NCBI GenBank assembly: GCA_910578115.1
Contig: CAJTPO010000004.1
Coordinates: forward strand, 1-64,000
DNA from: an uncultured Lachnospiraceae bacterium
GTDB taxonomy: Bacteria > Bacillota > Clostridia > Lachnospirales > Lachnospiraceae
Direction of reading: 5' to 3'
Length of the DNA stretch: 64,000 nucleotides
The position numbers were made by a program, and so were the translations under genes. Of the stretch, positions 16,930-26,008 are shown piece after piece (positions within the stretch are counted from its first letter, which is position 1; each line of letters starts with the position of its first letter). The notes below the pieces were generated by a model, which was not told the origin of the DNA, did no database searches, and was given only the letters and a program-made list of their open reading frames with translations.

Positions 16930-17790
16930 ATGGCAGGAATTTTGTCAGGATTAGCACGTTTTGGATTGGGAAAACTGGAGAACATGGAGTTGTACGAGGC
17001 GCCGAAGAAGGAAGAGGCCGGAGCGGAAGGAAAGCCGGCGCCGGCGGTGGTGCAGGAACAGGATTTTCTTTTTGATAAGTCATGTACCTGCCCGATCTGT
17101 GACAAGGAATTCAAGAACAGAACGGTGAAGGTGGGCAAGGCTAAATTATCCGGAAGCGATTTGGATCTTCGGCCGCGCTATGAGCAGATCGATCTGTTGA
17201 AATATGACATTATCATGTGTCCGTACTGCGGGTATGCGGCACTGAGCAGATTCTTTAAATTTGTAACTTCACCGCAGGCGAAGAATATTAAGAAGACGAT
17301 TTCCGCTACTTTTGAACCGCAGAAGGAGACCAGAGAAGTCTATACATATGACGAAGCGCTGGAACGCTATAAGCTGGCACTTGCGAATGCAATCGTGAAG
17401 CAGACGAAAGCCAGCGAGAAGGCGTATATCTGCTTAAAGACGGCATGGCTGCTGCGCGGTAAGGCGGAGCGTCTTGACAAGAATCTGCCGGATTATGAAG
17501 AGCAGAAGAAGTTGTGTGAGGAGGAGGAGACGGAATTCCTGCACAATGCGCTGGATGGATTCCTGGCGGCAAGACAGTCGGAGAACTTCCCCATGTGCGG
17601 TATGGATGAACCGACCGTCGATTATCTGATCGCCGTGACGGCCATGCGATTTGAGCAGTATGATGTGAGCAGCAGGCTGCTGGCGGGAGTGCTGCAGTCA
17701 GCCTCCAATCCGCGGATGAAAGATAAGGCGCGGGATCTGAAGGAAATGGTGATGGCGAAGATGAAAGAGAAGAGTGCGGGCAGGAAGTGA
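16930..17790 (+). CDS. DUF2225 family zinc-ribbon protein
   Basis: 286-residue member of DUF2225, a family of unknown function frequent in Clostridia. Two knuckles likely bind zinc: CTCPIC (Cys52, Cys54, Cys57) and CPYCG (Cys97, Cys100). The C-terminal two thirds are helical with a repeat-like character (EALERYKLALANAIV, AYICLKTAWLLRGKAE), as in tetratricopeptide-type scaffolds. A GGAGG site precedes the ATG. The MocR gene starts 10 bases after the stop, so the two are probably co-transcribed. The function is unknown. Confidence 0.85.
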   Translation: MAGILSGLARFGLGKLENMELYEAPKKEEAGAEGKPAPAVVQEQDFLFDKSCTCPICDKEFKNRTVKVGKAKLSGSDLDLRPRYEQIDLLKYDIIMCPYCGYAALSRFFKFVTSPQAKNIKKTISATFEPQKETREVYTYDEALERYKLALANAIVKQTKASEKAYICLKTAWLLRGKAERLDKNLPDYEEQKKLCEEEETEFLHNALDGFLAARQSENFPMCGMDEPTVDYLIAVTAMRFEQYDVSSRLLAGVLQSASNPRMKDKARDLKEMVMAKMKEKSAGRK

Positions 17791-17800
17791 TCTGGGAGAT

Positions 17801-19216
17801 ATGGAGATGAAAGAGTTACCGATCCACATTCAGCTGCAGCCGGAGAGCGGTAAAACGCTGTATGAGCAGATTTATGAGTTTATCCGGGACGAGATACGGA
17901 GAGGCGGCCTGCTGCAGAATGAGAAGCTGCCGTCGGCCCGGCTTCTGGCAGAGGATCTGCAGGTGTCCAGGACTACGGTGGATATGGCTTATGGACAGCT
18001 TGTTTCCGAAGGATACCTGGAGGCGAGACCCAGGCAGGGATATTTTGTCTGTGCAGTGGAAGGACTGTGTGTGATCGATGCGCCTGCGCGCGGTGAGAAA
18101 TACGGAGGCGGGAGCGAAAGCAGTCGTGTGTCGGAGCAGTATGACTTTTCTCCGACCGCGATTGACATGCATTTTTTCCCCTATGCGACATGGAAGAAGA
18201 TCACCAGAAATATTCTTGTGGATGCCAACAGCGATATGTTTGCACTGGGGGAGCCTCAGGGCGATCTGGAGCTTCGGACTACAATCTGTCGTTATCTTCA
18301 TGGGGCGCGGGGCGTGAATTGTGAACCGGAACAGATCATTATAGGAGCAGGGAATGATTACCTGCTCCTTTTGTTGGAAAAAATTCTCGGACGGCATATA
18401 CCGGTGGCGATGGAGGACCCGACTTATGTCAAGGCGTATCGGATCTTTCGGTCCTGTGCCTGGCCGGTGACCTTTGTTCCTATGGATGAGAATGGCATCC
18501 GTGTGGAATGTCTCAGGCAGACAGAGGCACAGGTGGCGTATGTGATGCCATCCCATCAATATCCGACAGGGATATCCATGCCCATCGGAAGAAGGCTGGA
18601 GCTGCTTAAGTGGGCGGCGGCGAAGGAGGGACGCTATCTGATCGAGGATGATTATGACAGTGAATTCCGCTATAAGGGCAAGCCGCTTCCGTCCCTCCAG
18701 GCATCGGACCGCAACGGAAATGTGGTCTACATCGGAACCTTCTCCAAGGCCATTGCACCGGCGATCCGTATCAGTTATATGGTGCTGCCCTATCCGCTGC
18801 TCGCGCGCTATCGGCAGGAATGCGGTTTCTATTCCTCTACCGTATCGCGGATCGATCAGACGATTCTCAACGAATTTATACAGGATGGTTATTTTGAGCG
18901 GTATTTGAATAAGATGCGGAAACAGTACCGTATGAAGCATGATCTGCTGTTGACAGAGCTCAAGTCTTTCCGGAAGGCGTTCAGAATATCCGGGAGCAAT
19001 GCCGGCCTGCATGTGATCCTGACGGACAGGATGGGCCGAAGCGAAGAGGAACTGGCACGAACGGCACAGGAAACAGGTGTCAGGGTCTATCGGATGCGGG
19101 ATTTCAGAATGGAAGAAAGCGGCGATACGGCGGCGATGTTGATCCTTGGTTATGCCGCGCTGTCGCCGGAAGAGATCAGGAAAGGGATTGATTTGCTGCG
19201 GAAAGTCTGGCTGTAA
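17801..19216 (+). CDS. MocR-type (GntR HTH plus aminotransferase fold) transcriptional regulator
   Basis: 471 residues. The N-terminal winged helix (about 20-85) has GntR features: LYEQIYEFIRDEI, KLPSARLLAEDL and VSRTTVDMAYGQL. The rest is a fold-type I aminotransferase domain with the PLP lysine at Lys316 in IGTFSKAIAPAIR and the cofactor-binding aspartate segment EDDYDSEFRY. MocR proteins sense PLP or amino-acid related ligands. The start at 17801 follows GGGAGAT; a GTG at 17774 would overlap the upstream gene. It is convergent with a TetR gene, the two stop codons being one base apart. The target genes are unknown. Confidence 0.9.
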   Translation: MEMKELPIHIQLQPESGKTLYEQIYEFIRDEIRRGGLLQNEKLPSARLLAEDLQVSRTTVDMAYGQLVSEGYLEARPRQGYFVCAVEGLCVIDAPARGEKYGGGSESSRVSEQYDFSPTAIDMHFFPYATWKKITRNILVDANSDMFALGEPQGDLELRTTICRYLHGARGVNCEPEQIIIGAGNDYLLLLLEKILGRHIPVAMEDPTYVKAYRIFRSCAWPVTFVPMDENGIRVECLRQTEAQVAYVMPSHQYPTGISMPIGRRLELLKWAAAKEGRYLIEDDYDSEFRYKGKPLPSLQASDRNGNVVYIGTFSKAIAPAIRISYMVLPYPLLARYRQECGFYSSTVSRIDQTILNEFIQDGYFERYLNKMRKQYRMKHDLLLTELKSFRKAFRISGSNAGLHVILTDRMGRSEEELARTAQETGVRVYRMRDFRMEESGDTAAMLILGYAALSPEEIRKGIDLLRKVWL

Positions 19217-19217
19217 C

Positions 19218-19823
19218 TTATGTTTTGTATGAGATCTTCTTCATCATATTGAAATAAGATACGAGTTCCTCATACAGCATTTCCGGCTGAAAAGAAGCTT
19301 CGCGGAAATGGGTGTTCATCAGCCCGCTGATCGTATAATCCAGCATTGCGTCAAGCTTTTCAAAGGAGACATCTGCCAGAAAACGGCTGCGGTCAGCCTG
19401 ATTCTTCAGTACAGCGTAAATGTCGGAGAGAACGTTCCGATGCTTCTCGGTGGCCATCAATGCTTCACTTACATTCTCGGCGGCGCAGCTTTCCAGGAAA
19501 CGCTGCATATAGGGGTAGTTCCGCAGTACCTGCATTTTGGCAAATTCCATCTGCTTACGGATCTCGAAATAGTCGTCGGCTGAGGAGAGAACTCCGGTAG
19601 TCAATTCCAGTTTCATAAAGCGGGTGCTGTAATCATATAGAAACGTGTAGAGGCCAAGCTTACTTCCAAAATAGTGAAAGAGGAGCCCTTTGCTGATACC
19701 GGCTTCCACCACGATATCATCTGTACTTGCATGTTTGTAACCTTTGGTGGCAAACACCTTCAATGCCGCATTGATCATGCGGTCCTGCTTTTCCTTCTTC
19801 AAGTCAAAAAATTTCTCGTTCAT
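19218..19823 (-). CDS. TetR/AcrR family transcriptional regulator
   Basis: 201 residues. The N-terminal helix-turn-helix (about 12-58) shows MINAALKVFATKGYKHASTDD and VEAGISKGLLFHYFGSKLGLY, textbook TetR. The C-terminal ligand domain is all helical and unassigned. Its promoter on the minus strand is near consensus. No efflux or lipid gene lies beside it, so the regulon cannot be guessed. Confidence 0.9.
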   Translation of the reverse strand: MNEKFFDLKKEKQDRMINAALKVFATKGYKHASTDDIVVEAGISKGLLFHYFGSKLGLYTFLYDYSTRFMKLELTTGVLSSADDYFEIRKQMEFAKMQVLRNYPYMQRFLESCAAENVSEALMATEKHRNVLSDIYAVLKNQADRSRFLADVSFEKLDAMLDYTISGLMNTHFREASFQPEMLYEELVSYFNMMKKISYKT

Positions 19824-19897
19824 TTCTTACTCCGTTTATCTGTCTATCGTATGAAGCCGTTTTGGCGTATGTAAATTGACCTCATCAGTCGAACTCC

Positions 19898-19926
19898 AAT
19901 ATAGCATAAAAAGGCGTCGGATTCAA
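19898..19926 (-). promoter_or_regulatory. SigA-type promoter of the TetR gene
   Basis: On the minus strand TTGAAT (19926-19921) and TATATT (19903-19898) are 17 bases apart, with a TGC extension before the -10. The leader is about 65 bases. Confidence 0.65.
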
Positions 19927-20014
19927 TGTTATGGAAAAAACTAGTTTCCGGAAAATTTTAAGGCACAAGATGTTGTGGTATGGCATTTTAAAAAAATTTT
20001 ATACATATTCCCTT

Positions 20015-20044
20015 TTCATTTTGGGAAAATAGTATTAATATAAT
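20015..20044 (+). promoter_or_regulatory. probable promoter of the acidic membrane-anchored protein
   Basis: A consensus TATAAT at 20039-20044 lies 18 bases after TTCATT (20015-20020). The -35 is weak. The gene starts 31 bases downstream. Confidence 0.45.
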
Positions 20045-20074
20045 GGTATAAGAGACGCTGAAAGGAGAACATTC

Positions 20075-20458
20075 ATGGCGAAAAAATTTGGTAGGTTTTT
20101 GATGGTAACAGCTGCTCTCGGAGCCGTTGCAGCAGGTGTTTACTATTGTTTACAGAATAAAGACTCTTCTGTAGATGATGATTTTGACGATGACGATGAC
20201 TTTGATGACTTCGATGAAGACCTGGATGAAGATGAGAATCCGAAGGATGTGGACCGTAATTATGTAGATCTGGATCTGGAGAAAGCAGAAGACTTTAAAG
20301 AGGGACTTGATGCGGCGAAAGCTGAGGCGACTGATAAGATCGTAGGTGCGGCGAAGGAAGTGACCGATAAGGTCAAGGAAGCGGCTGAGAAGACGGAAGT
20401 CAAGGTGGAAGAGTTCTTTGACGATGATGACAGCGATGGTTCCATGGACGCCATGTAG
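20075..20458 (+). CDS. acidic membrane-anchored protein of unknown function
   Basis: 127 residues. An N-terminal hydrophobic segment (about 8-25, FLMVTAALGAVAAGVYYCL) anchors the protein. A very acidic stretch (about 30-70, rich in Asp) follows, then an amphipathic helix with alternating Lys/Glu (AAKAEATDKIVGAAKEVTDKV), resembling apolipoprotein-like or YtxH-like proteins, and finally a second acidic tail. A GAAAGGAG site precedes the ATG. It is a single-gene transcript with its own promoter and terminator. The function is unknown; a general stress or envelope role is only a guess. Confidence 0.75.
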   Translation: MAKKFGRFLMVTAALGAVAAGVYYCLQNKDSSVDDDFDDDDDFDDFDEDLDEDENPKDVDRNYVDLDLEKAEDFKEGLDAAKAEATDKIVGAAKEVTDKVKEAAEKTEVKVEEFFDDDDSDGSMDAM

Positions 20459-20491
20459 ACAATTGAACGTTTCCGGTAAGTCAGTGAGATC

Positions 20492-20530
20492 GGGGAGAAT
20501 GCATGAAGCAGTGCATTCTCCCGTTTTTTA
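20492..20530 (+). terminator. rho-independent terminator of the acidic protein gene
   Basis: GGGAGAATGCA (20493-20503) and TGCATTCTCCC (20512-20522) form a perfect 11-bp stem with an 8-base loop, followed by GTTTTTTAT. Confidence 0.9.
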
Positions 20531-20533
20531 TAT

Positions 20534-20565
20534 CGTTTACTATGAAAGTCTTCAACTTTCACAGT
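20534..20565 (+). repeat. hairpin carrying one arm of the 35-bp palindrome
   Basis: CGTTTACTAT (20534-20543) matches the repeat arm. The second arm is absent; instead ACTATGAAAGT (20539-20549) pairs with ACTTTCACAGT (20555-20565). It lies between convergent genes and may be a degenerate copy or a terminator for the minus-strand gene. Confidence 0.4.
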
Positions 20566-20592
20566 ATGGATGGCCATGCGGACCTGCAGATA

Positions 20593-21354
20593 TTATTTGT
20601 TCATCTTGTAGGGCGGATCTGCGGGATAGCCGCCTTTTAACTTCTGCATACCACGCTGAATGGCGTCTTTGGAATTCTTCCAGTCGGCGTCCTTGTTGCG
20701 GTAGTCAAATTTCTCTACCAGCCAGGATACATCTTCGGCCAGTCTTGCCATATTCTGCTCCATAAGCGGGAAGACCATGGCATAGAAATCGGCCTTTTCC
20801 TTATCGTTCAGCCGACTGTCGGCGCCTTCACATAGATCTCCGAAATGATGCAGACAAAACCCCTTACTGTTCTTGACTTTGTCGCGGAATTCCTGATCTT
20901 TTTTGTACATGACGAAGAAAGTGTCAAGATAACGTTCATAGGTGTCGGCGTAGCGTTTGCAGATATAGCAGGAACGATCCTTTTCGGCGGCCCAGATACC
21001 GATCGGATTCTGCCGCTCAGTATGTTTCCGGAATTTGTCCTTCAGGGAAGTTTTGCCCGGTTTGAAATTCTGAAACTGCTGCTGCATCTCGCGGTTCATC
21101 TGCACATAATGGGTTTTCAGGATCCAGGCATTGCCGAGGGTATTGCCGTAGTCAAACATTTTCCTGAAATGTTCCCTGCAGAATCCGGCCTGGTCGGTCT
21201 GCTCACGGATGTCACTTTCCATATAGGAAGAACCTGAACCCAGGACAAAGTCCAGAAGATCCTGCTCTACATTGCGCTCGATAAAACAGAAAGGACATTC
21301 GTCGCCGGCGTTCATGGCATCATTTAAGGGGATGGTGTATAATTTTTCTTTCAT
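20593..21354 (-). CDS. DUF6062 family protein
   Basis: 253 residues, with pairs of cysteines and histidines that look like metal or iron-sulfur ligands: CPFCFIE near 20, FCREHF near 58, SCYICKRYADTYERYLDTFF near 135 and FCLHHFGDLCEG near 168. This pattern is that of DUF6062, a Firmicutes family of unknown function. A GAAAGAAGG site precedes the ATG. It is transcribed away from the HAD gene on its right. The function is unknown. Confidence 0.8.
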   Translation of the reverse strand: MKEKLYTIPLNDAMNAGDECPFCFIERNVEQDLLDFVLGSGSSYMESDIREQTDQAGFCREHFRKMFDYGNTLGNAWILKTHYVQMNREMQQQFQNFKPGKTSLKDKFRKHTERQNPIGIWAAEKDRSCYICKRYADTYERYLDTFFVMYKKDQEFRDKVKNSKGFCLHHFGDLCEGADSRLNDKEKADFYAMVFPLMEQNMARLAEDVSWLVEKFDYRNKDADWKNSKDAIQRGMQKLKGGYPADPPYKMNK

Positions 21355-21406
21355 GAGATACCTTCTTTCGAGATGGAAATGTTAATGATACGTTTATAAG
21401 AATAGA

Positions 21407-21436
21407 TTACCACAGATTGAAAAGGCATGCTATAAT
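21407..21436 (+). promoter_or_regulatory. probable promoter of the HAD-IIA gene
   Basis: TTACCA (21407-21412) and TATAAT (21431-21436) are 18 bases apart, with a TGC extended -10. The leader to the gene is about 120 bases. Confidence 0.5.
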
Positions 21437-21563
21437 AAGTTCTGTAACGATGGCGGAAATCAGGAAAGATTGAATGAATTCTGCTCACGTTCTCAGCGAA
21501 AAACGCTTTGGAACGGAAGAAACGATGAAGTAAAGATAAAGAGACAAAAAGGATGGGATGACT

Positions 21564-22397
21564 ATGCAGTTACAGATACCGGCGGTGAATGAGGATCAGG
21601 AGCATATTTTGAGTGAGGTACAGTGCTTTGCACTGGATATGGATGGGACGATCTATCTGGGGGAACAGTGGATCGACGGTGCTTTGGAATTTTTACATAA
21701 GATTGAAGAGACGGGAAGAAGTTATGTGTTTGTGACGAATAACTCGTCTAAAAATGCGGCTGTGTATGTGGATAAGCTGCACCGGATGGGGCTGGAGGTT
21801 GGAGAAGATAAGATCGTTACCTCCGGGCAGGCCACAATCTATTATCTGCAGCGGCATTTTCCGGGGGCAAAGGTGTTTCTGCTGGGGAATCCGCTTCTGC
21901 GGGAAGAGTTCATGCAGGCAGGCATTATGCTGGAGGAGGAACAGCCGGATGTGGTGGTGACGGCATTTGACACTTCTCTCGATTATCAGAAAATGTGCCG
22001 GGTGTGTGATCATGTCAGAGCGGGACTGCCTTATCTGGCGACGCATCCGGATTATAACTGCCCTACGGAGACGGGTTTTATACCTGACGCGGGTGCCATC
22101 CATGCCTTTATCCATGCTTCGGCGTTCCGTTATCCCGACCGGATCATCGGTAAGCCCAACGAAGATATTATAGAGTATCTGGCAACCAGAGTCCGTACGC
22201 CGAGAGAGAAGATCGCGATGGTAGGGGACCGCCTCTATACGGATATCGCGGCCGGAAGAAATAACGGGTTAAAGAGTGTGCTTGTCCTGAGTGGTGAGGC
22301 AGGGATGGAAGATGTGAAGCAGTCTGAGGTGAGACCGCATCTGATCTTTGATTCGGTGAAGCGGATGACGGGGCTGCTGGAATGTATTTGTATTTGA
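21564..22397 (+). CDS. HAD-IIA family phosphatase (NagD-like)
   Basis: About 277 residues. HAD motif I is LDMDGTIYLG with the nucleophile Asp and acid/base Asp; motif II is in VTNNSSKN; the motif III lysine is in IGKPNEDII; motif IV is MVGDRLYTDIAAG. The C2-type cap between motifs II and III defines subfamily IIA (NagD, p-nitrophenylphosphatase-like), which hydrolyses sugar or nucleotide phosphates. The ATG at 21564 is preferred, 7 bases after AAGGATGG; 21558 is also in frame. The next promoter overlaps its stop codon. Confidence 0.9.
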   Translation: MQLQIPAVNEDQEHILSEVQCFALDMDGTIYLGEQWIDGALEFLHKIEETGRSYVFVTNNSSKNAAVYVDKLHRMGLEVGEDKIVTSGQATIYYLQRHFPGAKVFLLGNPLLREEFMQAGIMLEEEQPDVVVTAFDTSLDYQKMCRVCDHVRAGLPYLATHPDYNCPTETGFIPDAGAIHAFIHASAFRYPDRIIGKPNEDIIEYLATRVRTPREKIAMVGDRLYTDIAAGRNNGLKSVLVLSGEAGMEDVKQSEVRPHLIFDSVKRMTGLLECICI

Positions 22398-22421
22398 CTT
22401 TGGGGCGCAATCTGCTATAAT
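22394..22421 (+). promoter_or_regulatory. strong SigA-type promoter before the glycosyltransferase genes
   Basis: TTGACT (22394-22399) and TATAAT (22416-22421) are 16 bases apart, with TGC just before the -10. It overlaps the HAD stop codon and leads to the gene at 22527. Confidence 0.75.
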
Positions 22422-22526
22422 GAATCATACTTGCATCTTCATGTCTTTCCGGACACAGTCTGGTGAAAAGTGTGGTGCGGGCATGAGATGGACGGGACAG
22501 GATTTTGATATGGAATACTTTATATA

Positions 22527-24752
22527 ATGAAAACGAAAATATCTTTTGGTACGATCATACAATATTTGAATAGTTTTCTGCAGAAACATCGTGTGCAGCT
22601 GCTGCAGTGCATTCCGGCGCTGGGGATTTTTCTGCTGGCAACGTACAGACTGTCGGAGATCGGACAGCCGATCCTCTTTAATGATGAGGTGGGATACTGG
22701 TCGAACAGTGCCTTCTTTATGGGGATGGACTGGACCTCGGTGACCGGCAGGATTGCTTATTATTCCTATGGATACAGTCTGCTGCTTATTTTGATCCGGA
22801 AGCTGGCGGAAGTGTTTGGCTGGGGCTGGGACACGATGTACCGGGCGGCAGTGGTGATGAATGCCGGCTTTCTGGTGATGAGCTATGTGCTGGCACTTAA
22901 GCTGGCCAGGCGATATCTGACCGGCATGAGTGATCTGGTCAGAACAGTGGCATGTTTTACCGTTTTTACATATTCTTCTTATATTGTGTATGCGCATATC
23001 ACGTGGACCGAGTGTACGCTTGTGTTTTTCTTCTGGGTATTTCTCTTTGTGATGATGCGTGTGGTGGACAGGCCGGGGATTGGAAATCATGTTGCATTTG
23101 CGCTGGTTTCATTCTATATTTACACGGTGCATCAGCGGGCGCTGGGCATTGTTGTTACGGCAGTGCTGCTGGTGGTATATTTGCGGCTCATGCGTCGGAA
23201 TAAGATGAAAGATGCGGCGGCTTTTTTGGTGAGTATGTATCTGTACAGTCTGGTGCATGCCATGGTCAAGGGGAATCTGCAGCGTGTGAACTATCTGGGT
23301 GGAGAGCAGGCAGGGCTGGAAGAGATTCTCGGCTATGCGCTTACGCGGAATTCGAGGCTTCTATTGCTGGCAGGTGCGGCGCTGCTTGTTCTGTTGTGGC
23401 TGCTCGAGAAAAGAAAGACAAAAATCCTGCTTGCCTTTCTGGCTGCTGGAGCTGCAGGCTGCGTTCTTTATATGCGGATGAGCGACGGAGCTGTTGTGAC
23501 AGAGACAGCGGCAAATCGACTGGGGACAAATGACTTCTCAGGTCAATGGGGTGTGCTCAAGAATCTTTTTTCTAAAAATGGATTGATCCGCCTTGGGATC
23601 AGTATGACAGGCAAGTGGTATTATATGGCATCCGTGACGGGGCTGGTGGTCTGCTGGGGAATATATGGGCTGTTTGAGAATGCGTTTTTACTGCTCCGGG
23701 AGCATGTCAGGGATTTTGCGGCGGTGTGCAGGGGCAGGAGGCAGTGCAGGAACGATAAAGACACGGTAGAAAAGGCGGAAGCTGCGGATTCGCATCAGGA
23801 AACGGCAGAGGTGAATACGGCATCAGGCGAAGAGACGGTTACAGAGGTTGTCCGGGAAGCCGATCCGGATCATAGAGAGGGCAGGCGGTTGTCCGCAGAG
23901 TTGTGGAAAGACCGGATATGGCTTCTTGGAGTGCTGGCAGCATGGTTCAGTACTTTTATGATCAGTGCGATCTATAAAGAAGGTCTGTATAAAAACGACG
24001 ACCTGGTGAACGGCAGATACACGGAGTTTGTGTTGGGATTTGTGCTGCTGTATGGTCTGTACCGTCTGCTCAATGACAAAAAATGGTTACGCACCGTCAT
24101 TATTTTCATGGTATTATATATGCTGGGCGGCAGGTTGTGTCAGTATGCCTGGGACGAACTGCGGAGGAAGGAATTTGAACTTGCTCACTGCGTCATGTTC
24201 GGCAGAGTGGTCTGGAACTATGAAGTTCCCCACGGGAAAATAGAGCAGCTGCAAGGGTATATTGTGCCGCTGATCGCATATTTTATGGCATTGTTAAAAT
24301 TCCTGCGGGAACGTTTTCCGAAAGTGAAGACGGCAAGAACCGTACTTGCGCTGATGATTCCGGTGGTCGCATGGTCATATCTTGGCAGGACGATCGTAGA
24401 CGCCTATGTGGTGGTCAGAAATGAGAAACAGGCGGAACCCTTCATACAGATTGCGGATTGGATCCGCGTACTGGGGCGCGGGGAGAAAGTCTATTATATA
24501 TGTGATTCAGGGAATGACAGGAATCCGGGAGCGCTGCAGTATATGCTGTCGGATCTGCCCGTCACGGTGACAAGTATGGAGGAGGTTCCTCTGGAGGAAG
24601 ACGCTTTCTTTGTTATGAAACATTACTTCTGGGATGGAGAAGGTTCCGTAGTGCCGGAGAAATGTGAGACGATGATGCGACTGGGCGGATATGTGCTGGC
24701 GATCAATAAAGATCAGGATCTGGCCAGACGCTGGGAACCTTTTACAAAATAA
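22527..24752 (+). CDS. multi-pass membrane protein, GT-C glycosyltransferase-like
   Basis: 741 residues with roughly a dozen membrane segments (for example CIPALGIFLLATYRL, AFALVSFYIYTVHQRALGIVV, LLLLAGAALLVLLWLL). An acidic site after the first helix, FNDEVGYWSNSAF, resembles the Asp/Glu motif in the first outer loop of GT-C enzymes, which use polyprenyl-phosphate sugars outside the membrane. A charged insert (about 405-460) lies between helices on the cytoplasmic side. Two GT2 genes follow, one of the polyprenyl-phosphate glycosyltransferase type that could supply such a donor. Start support is weak because the ribosome binding site is poor. The exact activity is unknown. Confidence 0.7.
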   Translation: MKTKISFGTIIQYLNSFLQKHRVQLLQCIPALGIFLLATYRLSEIGQPILFNDEVGYWSNSAFFMGMDWTSVTGRIAYYSYGYSLLLILIRKLAEVFGWGWDTMYRAAVVMNAGFLVMSYVLALKLARRYLTGMSDLVRTVACFTVFTYSSYIVYAHITWTECTLVFFFWVFLFVMMRVVDRPGIGNHVAFALVSFYIYTVHQRALGIVVTAVLLVVYLRLMRRNKMKDAAAFLVSMYLYSLVHAMVKGNLQRVNYLGGEQAGLEEILGYALTRNSRLLLLAGAALLVLLWLLEKRKTKILLAFLAAGAAGCVLYMRMSDGAVVTETAANRLGTNDFSGQWGVLKNLFSKNGLIRLGISMTGKWYYMASVTGLVVCWGIYGLFENAFLLLREHVRDFAAVCRGRRQCRNDKDTVEKAEAADSHQETAEVNTASGEETVTEVVREADPDHREGRRLSAELWKDRIWLLGVLAAWFSTFMISAIYKEGLYKNDDLVNGRYTEFVLGFVLLYGLYRLLNDKKWLRTVIIFMVLYMLGGRLCQYAWDELRRKEFELAHCVMFGRVVWNYEVPHGKIEQLQGYIVPLIAYFMALLKFLRERFPKVKTARTVLALMIPVVAWSYLGRTIVDAYVVVRNEKQAEPFIQIADWIRVLGRGEKVYYICDSGNDRNPGALQYMLSDLPVTVTSMEEVPLEEDAFFVMKHYFWDGEGSVVPEKCETMMRLGGYVLAINKDQDLARRWEPFTK

Positions 24753-24858
24753 TGCGCAATACCTTTTATGGAGCATTTGTGTCGGGATGCATCCCACTTT
24801 TCATGAGTGTTTGTGTACGGTTTCCGGTGCCGTTAACGATAGATATGGGGGTGCAGGT

Positions 24859-25992
24859 ATGAAGACGGAACAGGACAGAAAGCCGGTACTTACGGCGGTC
24901 GTGCCTGTATATAACGGGGAACGGTATCTGCGGGAGACGGTGGAAAGGATCCGCGGTATCAGAAGTCTGGATTGGGAATTGATACTGATTGACGACGGTT
25001 CAGCCGACGGCAGCGGTGCGATATGCGCAGAGTTTGAGGTGCTGGATGACAGGATCCGCTGTTTCAGACAGGAGAACAGAGGCATTGCGGCAAGCCGCAA
25101 CAGAGGACTTTGCCAGGCGCAGGGAGAATACATATGCTTCTGGGATCAGGATGATATTCTTTTGCCGGAAGGGTGTCTGGCGTTACTGCAGCAGATGCAG
25201 ACAGAGGATGCACAGATGGGGATGTGCAGTACCGAGCGGTCTATCCATGGAAAAAGGAGCGGCTTCGAGCGGGTGCAGGATGGCATTTATACAGGAGCGA
25301 AGGTGCAGCAGGAGCTGTTGTATCCGCTTTTGTTTCGTGGGTTTCGGTATGATTTTGCAGAAAGCAGCAATTATTTCTACGGATCCGTATGGAAGTGTAT
25401 CTTTCGGACCGATTTTATAAGAGAAAACCAGATAGAATTTAAAAGATTCATCAACTATGAGGACGATTGGATTTTTGTGACACATGCTTTGAGTCTTGCA
25501 AAGCGGGCGGTGACAGTGTCTGTTCCGGGGTATTGCTGGAGGGTCAATGAGCAGTCAGAGTCCCACAGGGGAGAATATATAGAAGATCTGCAGGAGAGAT
25601 TTGCCGCGCTGGACGGGTATGTGATGCCTTATCTTGAGAAAGGAATGGCGAAAGACAAGGCGGTGTTTGACGCGTATCGGAAGGTGAGCCTGTGTGAACA
25701 TTATATAGACAGTTACCGCAATGCGGCAAATGTGTGTTCTGCGGCAGAACGCAGACGATGCCACAGGCTGGTGCGGGATTATCTGCGGGAGACCGGATAC
25801 AGGGAACAGATCGCCTGCGTGCATAAGCTGAGATCTTCCGCTTACCGAAAGAAGGTCATATTGATGTCTTTGCGATACGGTGGAGTGGGGGCTACTTTTA
25901 TCATAAGCAGAATATACGATATTCTCGAGAGACGGATGAGCAGTGTGCAATGGATCGTCCGAATGGAGAGAAGTAAGAAAATGAAGCGGTAA
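24859..25992 (+). CDS. family 2 glycosyltransferase
   Basis: 377 residues. The GT-A fold starts with LTAVVPVYNGERYL, the nucleotide-sugar aspartate is in LILIDDGSADGS, the DxD equivalent is in CFWDQDDILLPEG, and the acceptor-site segment is INYEDDWIFVTHAL. The C-terminal part is helical with basic residues. The start is set at 24859 after GGGGGTGCAGGT; the longer frame back to 24691 overlaps the previous gene. It lies between the GT-C-like gene and a DPM1-like GT2. Donor and acceptor are not known. Confidence 0.88.
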   Translation: MKTEQDRKPVLTAVVPVYNGERYLRETVERIRGIRSLDWELILIDDGSADGSGAICAEFEVLDDRIRCFRQENRGIAASRNRGLCQAQGEYICFWDQDDILLPEGCLALLQQMQTEDAQMGMCSTERSIHGKRSGFERVQDGIYTGAKVQQELLYPLLFRGFRYDFAESSNYFYGSVWKCIFRTDFIRENQIEFKRFINYEDDWIFVTHALSLAKRAVTVSVPGYCWRVNEQSESHRGEYIEDLQERFAALDGYVMPYLEKGMAKDKAVFDAYRKVSLCEHYIDSYRNAANVCSAAERRRCHRLVRDYLRETGYREQIACVHKLRSSAYRKKVILMSLRYGGVGATFIISRIYDILERRMSSVQWIVRMERSKKMKR

Positions 25993-26008
25993 GGGCAGGA
26001 GGCATCCG

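Noticed and set aside
17816..19012. Antisense open frame of 398 codons opposite the MocR gene
   Set aside because: The sense frame has clear HTH and PLP motifs. The antisense product shows no motif and no start signal.
24691..24858. N-terminal extension of the GT2 at 24859
   Set aside because: It overlaps the end of the preceding gene and does not look like a glycosyltransferase. A good ribosome binding site precedes 24859.
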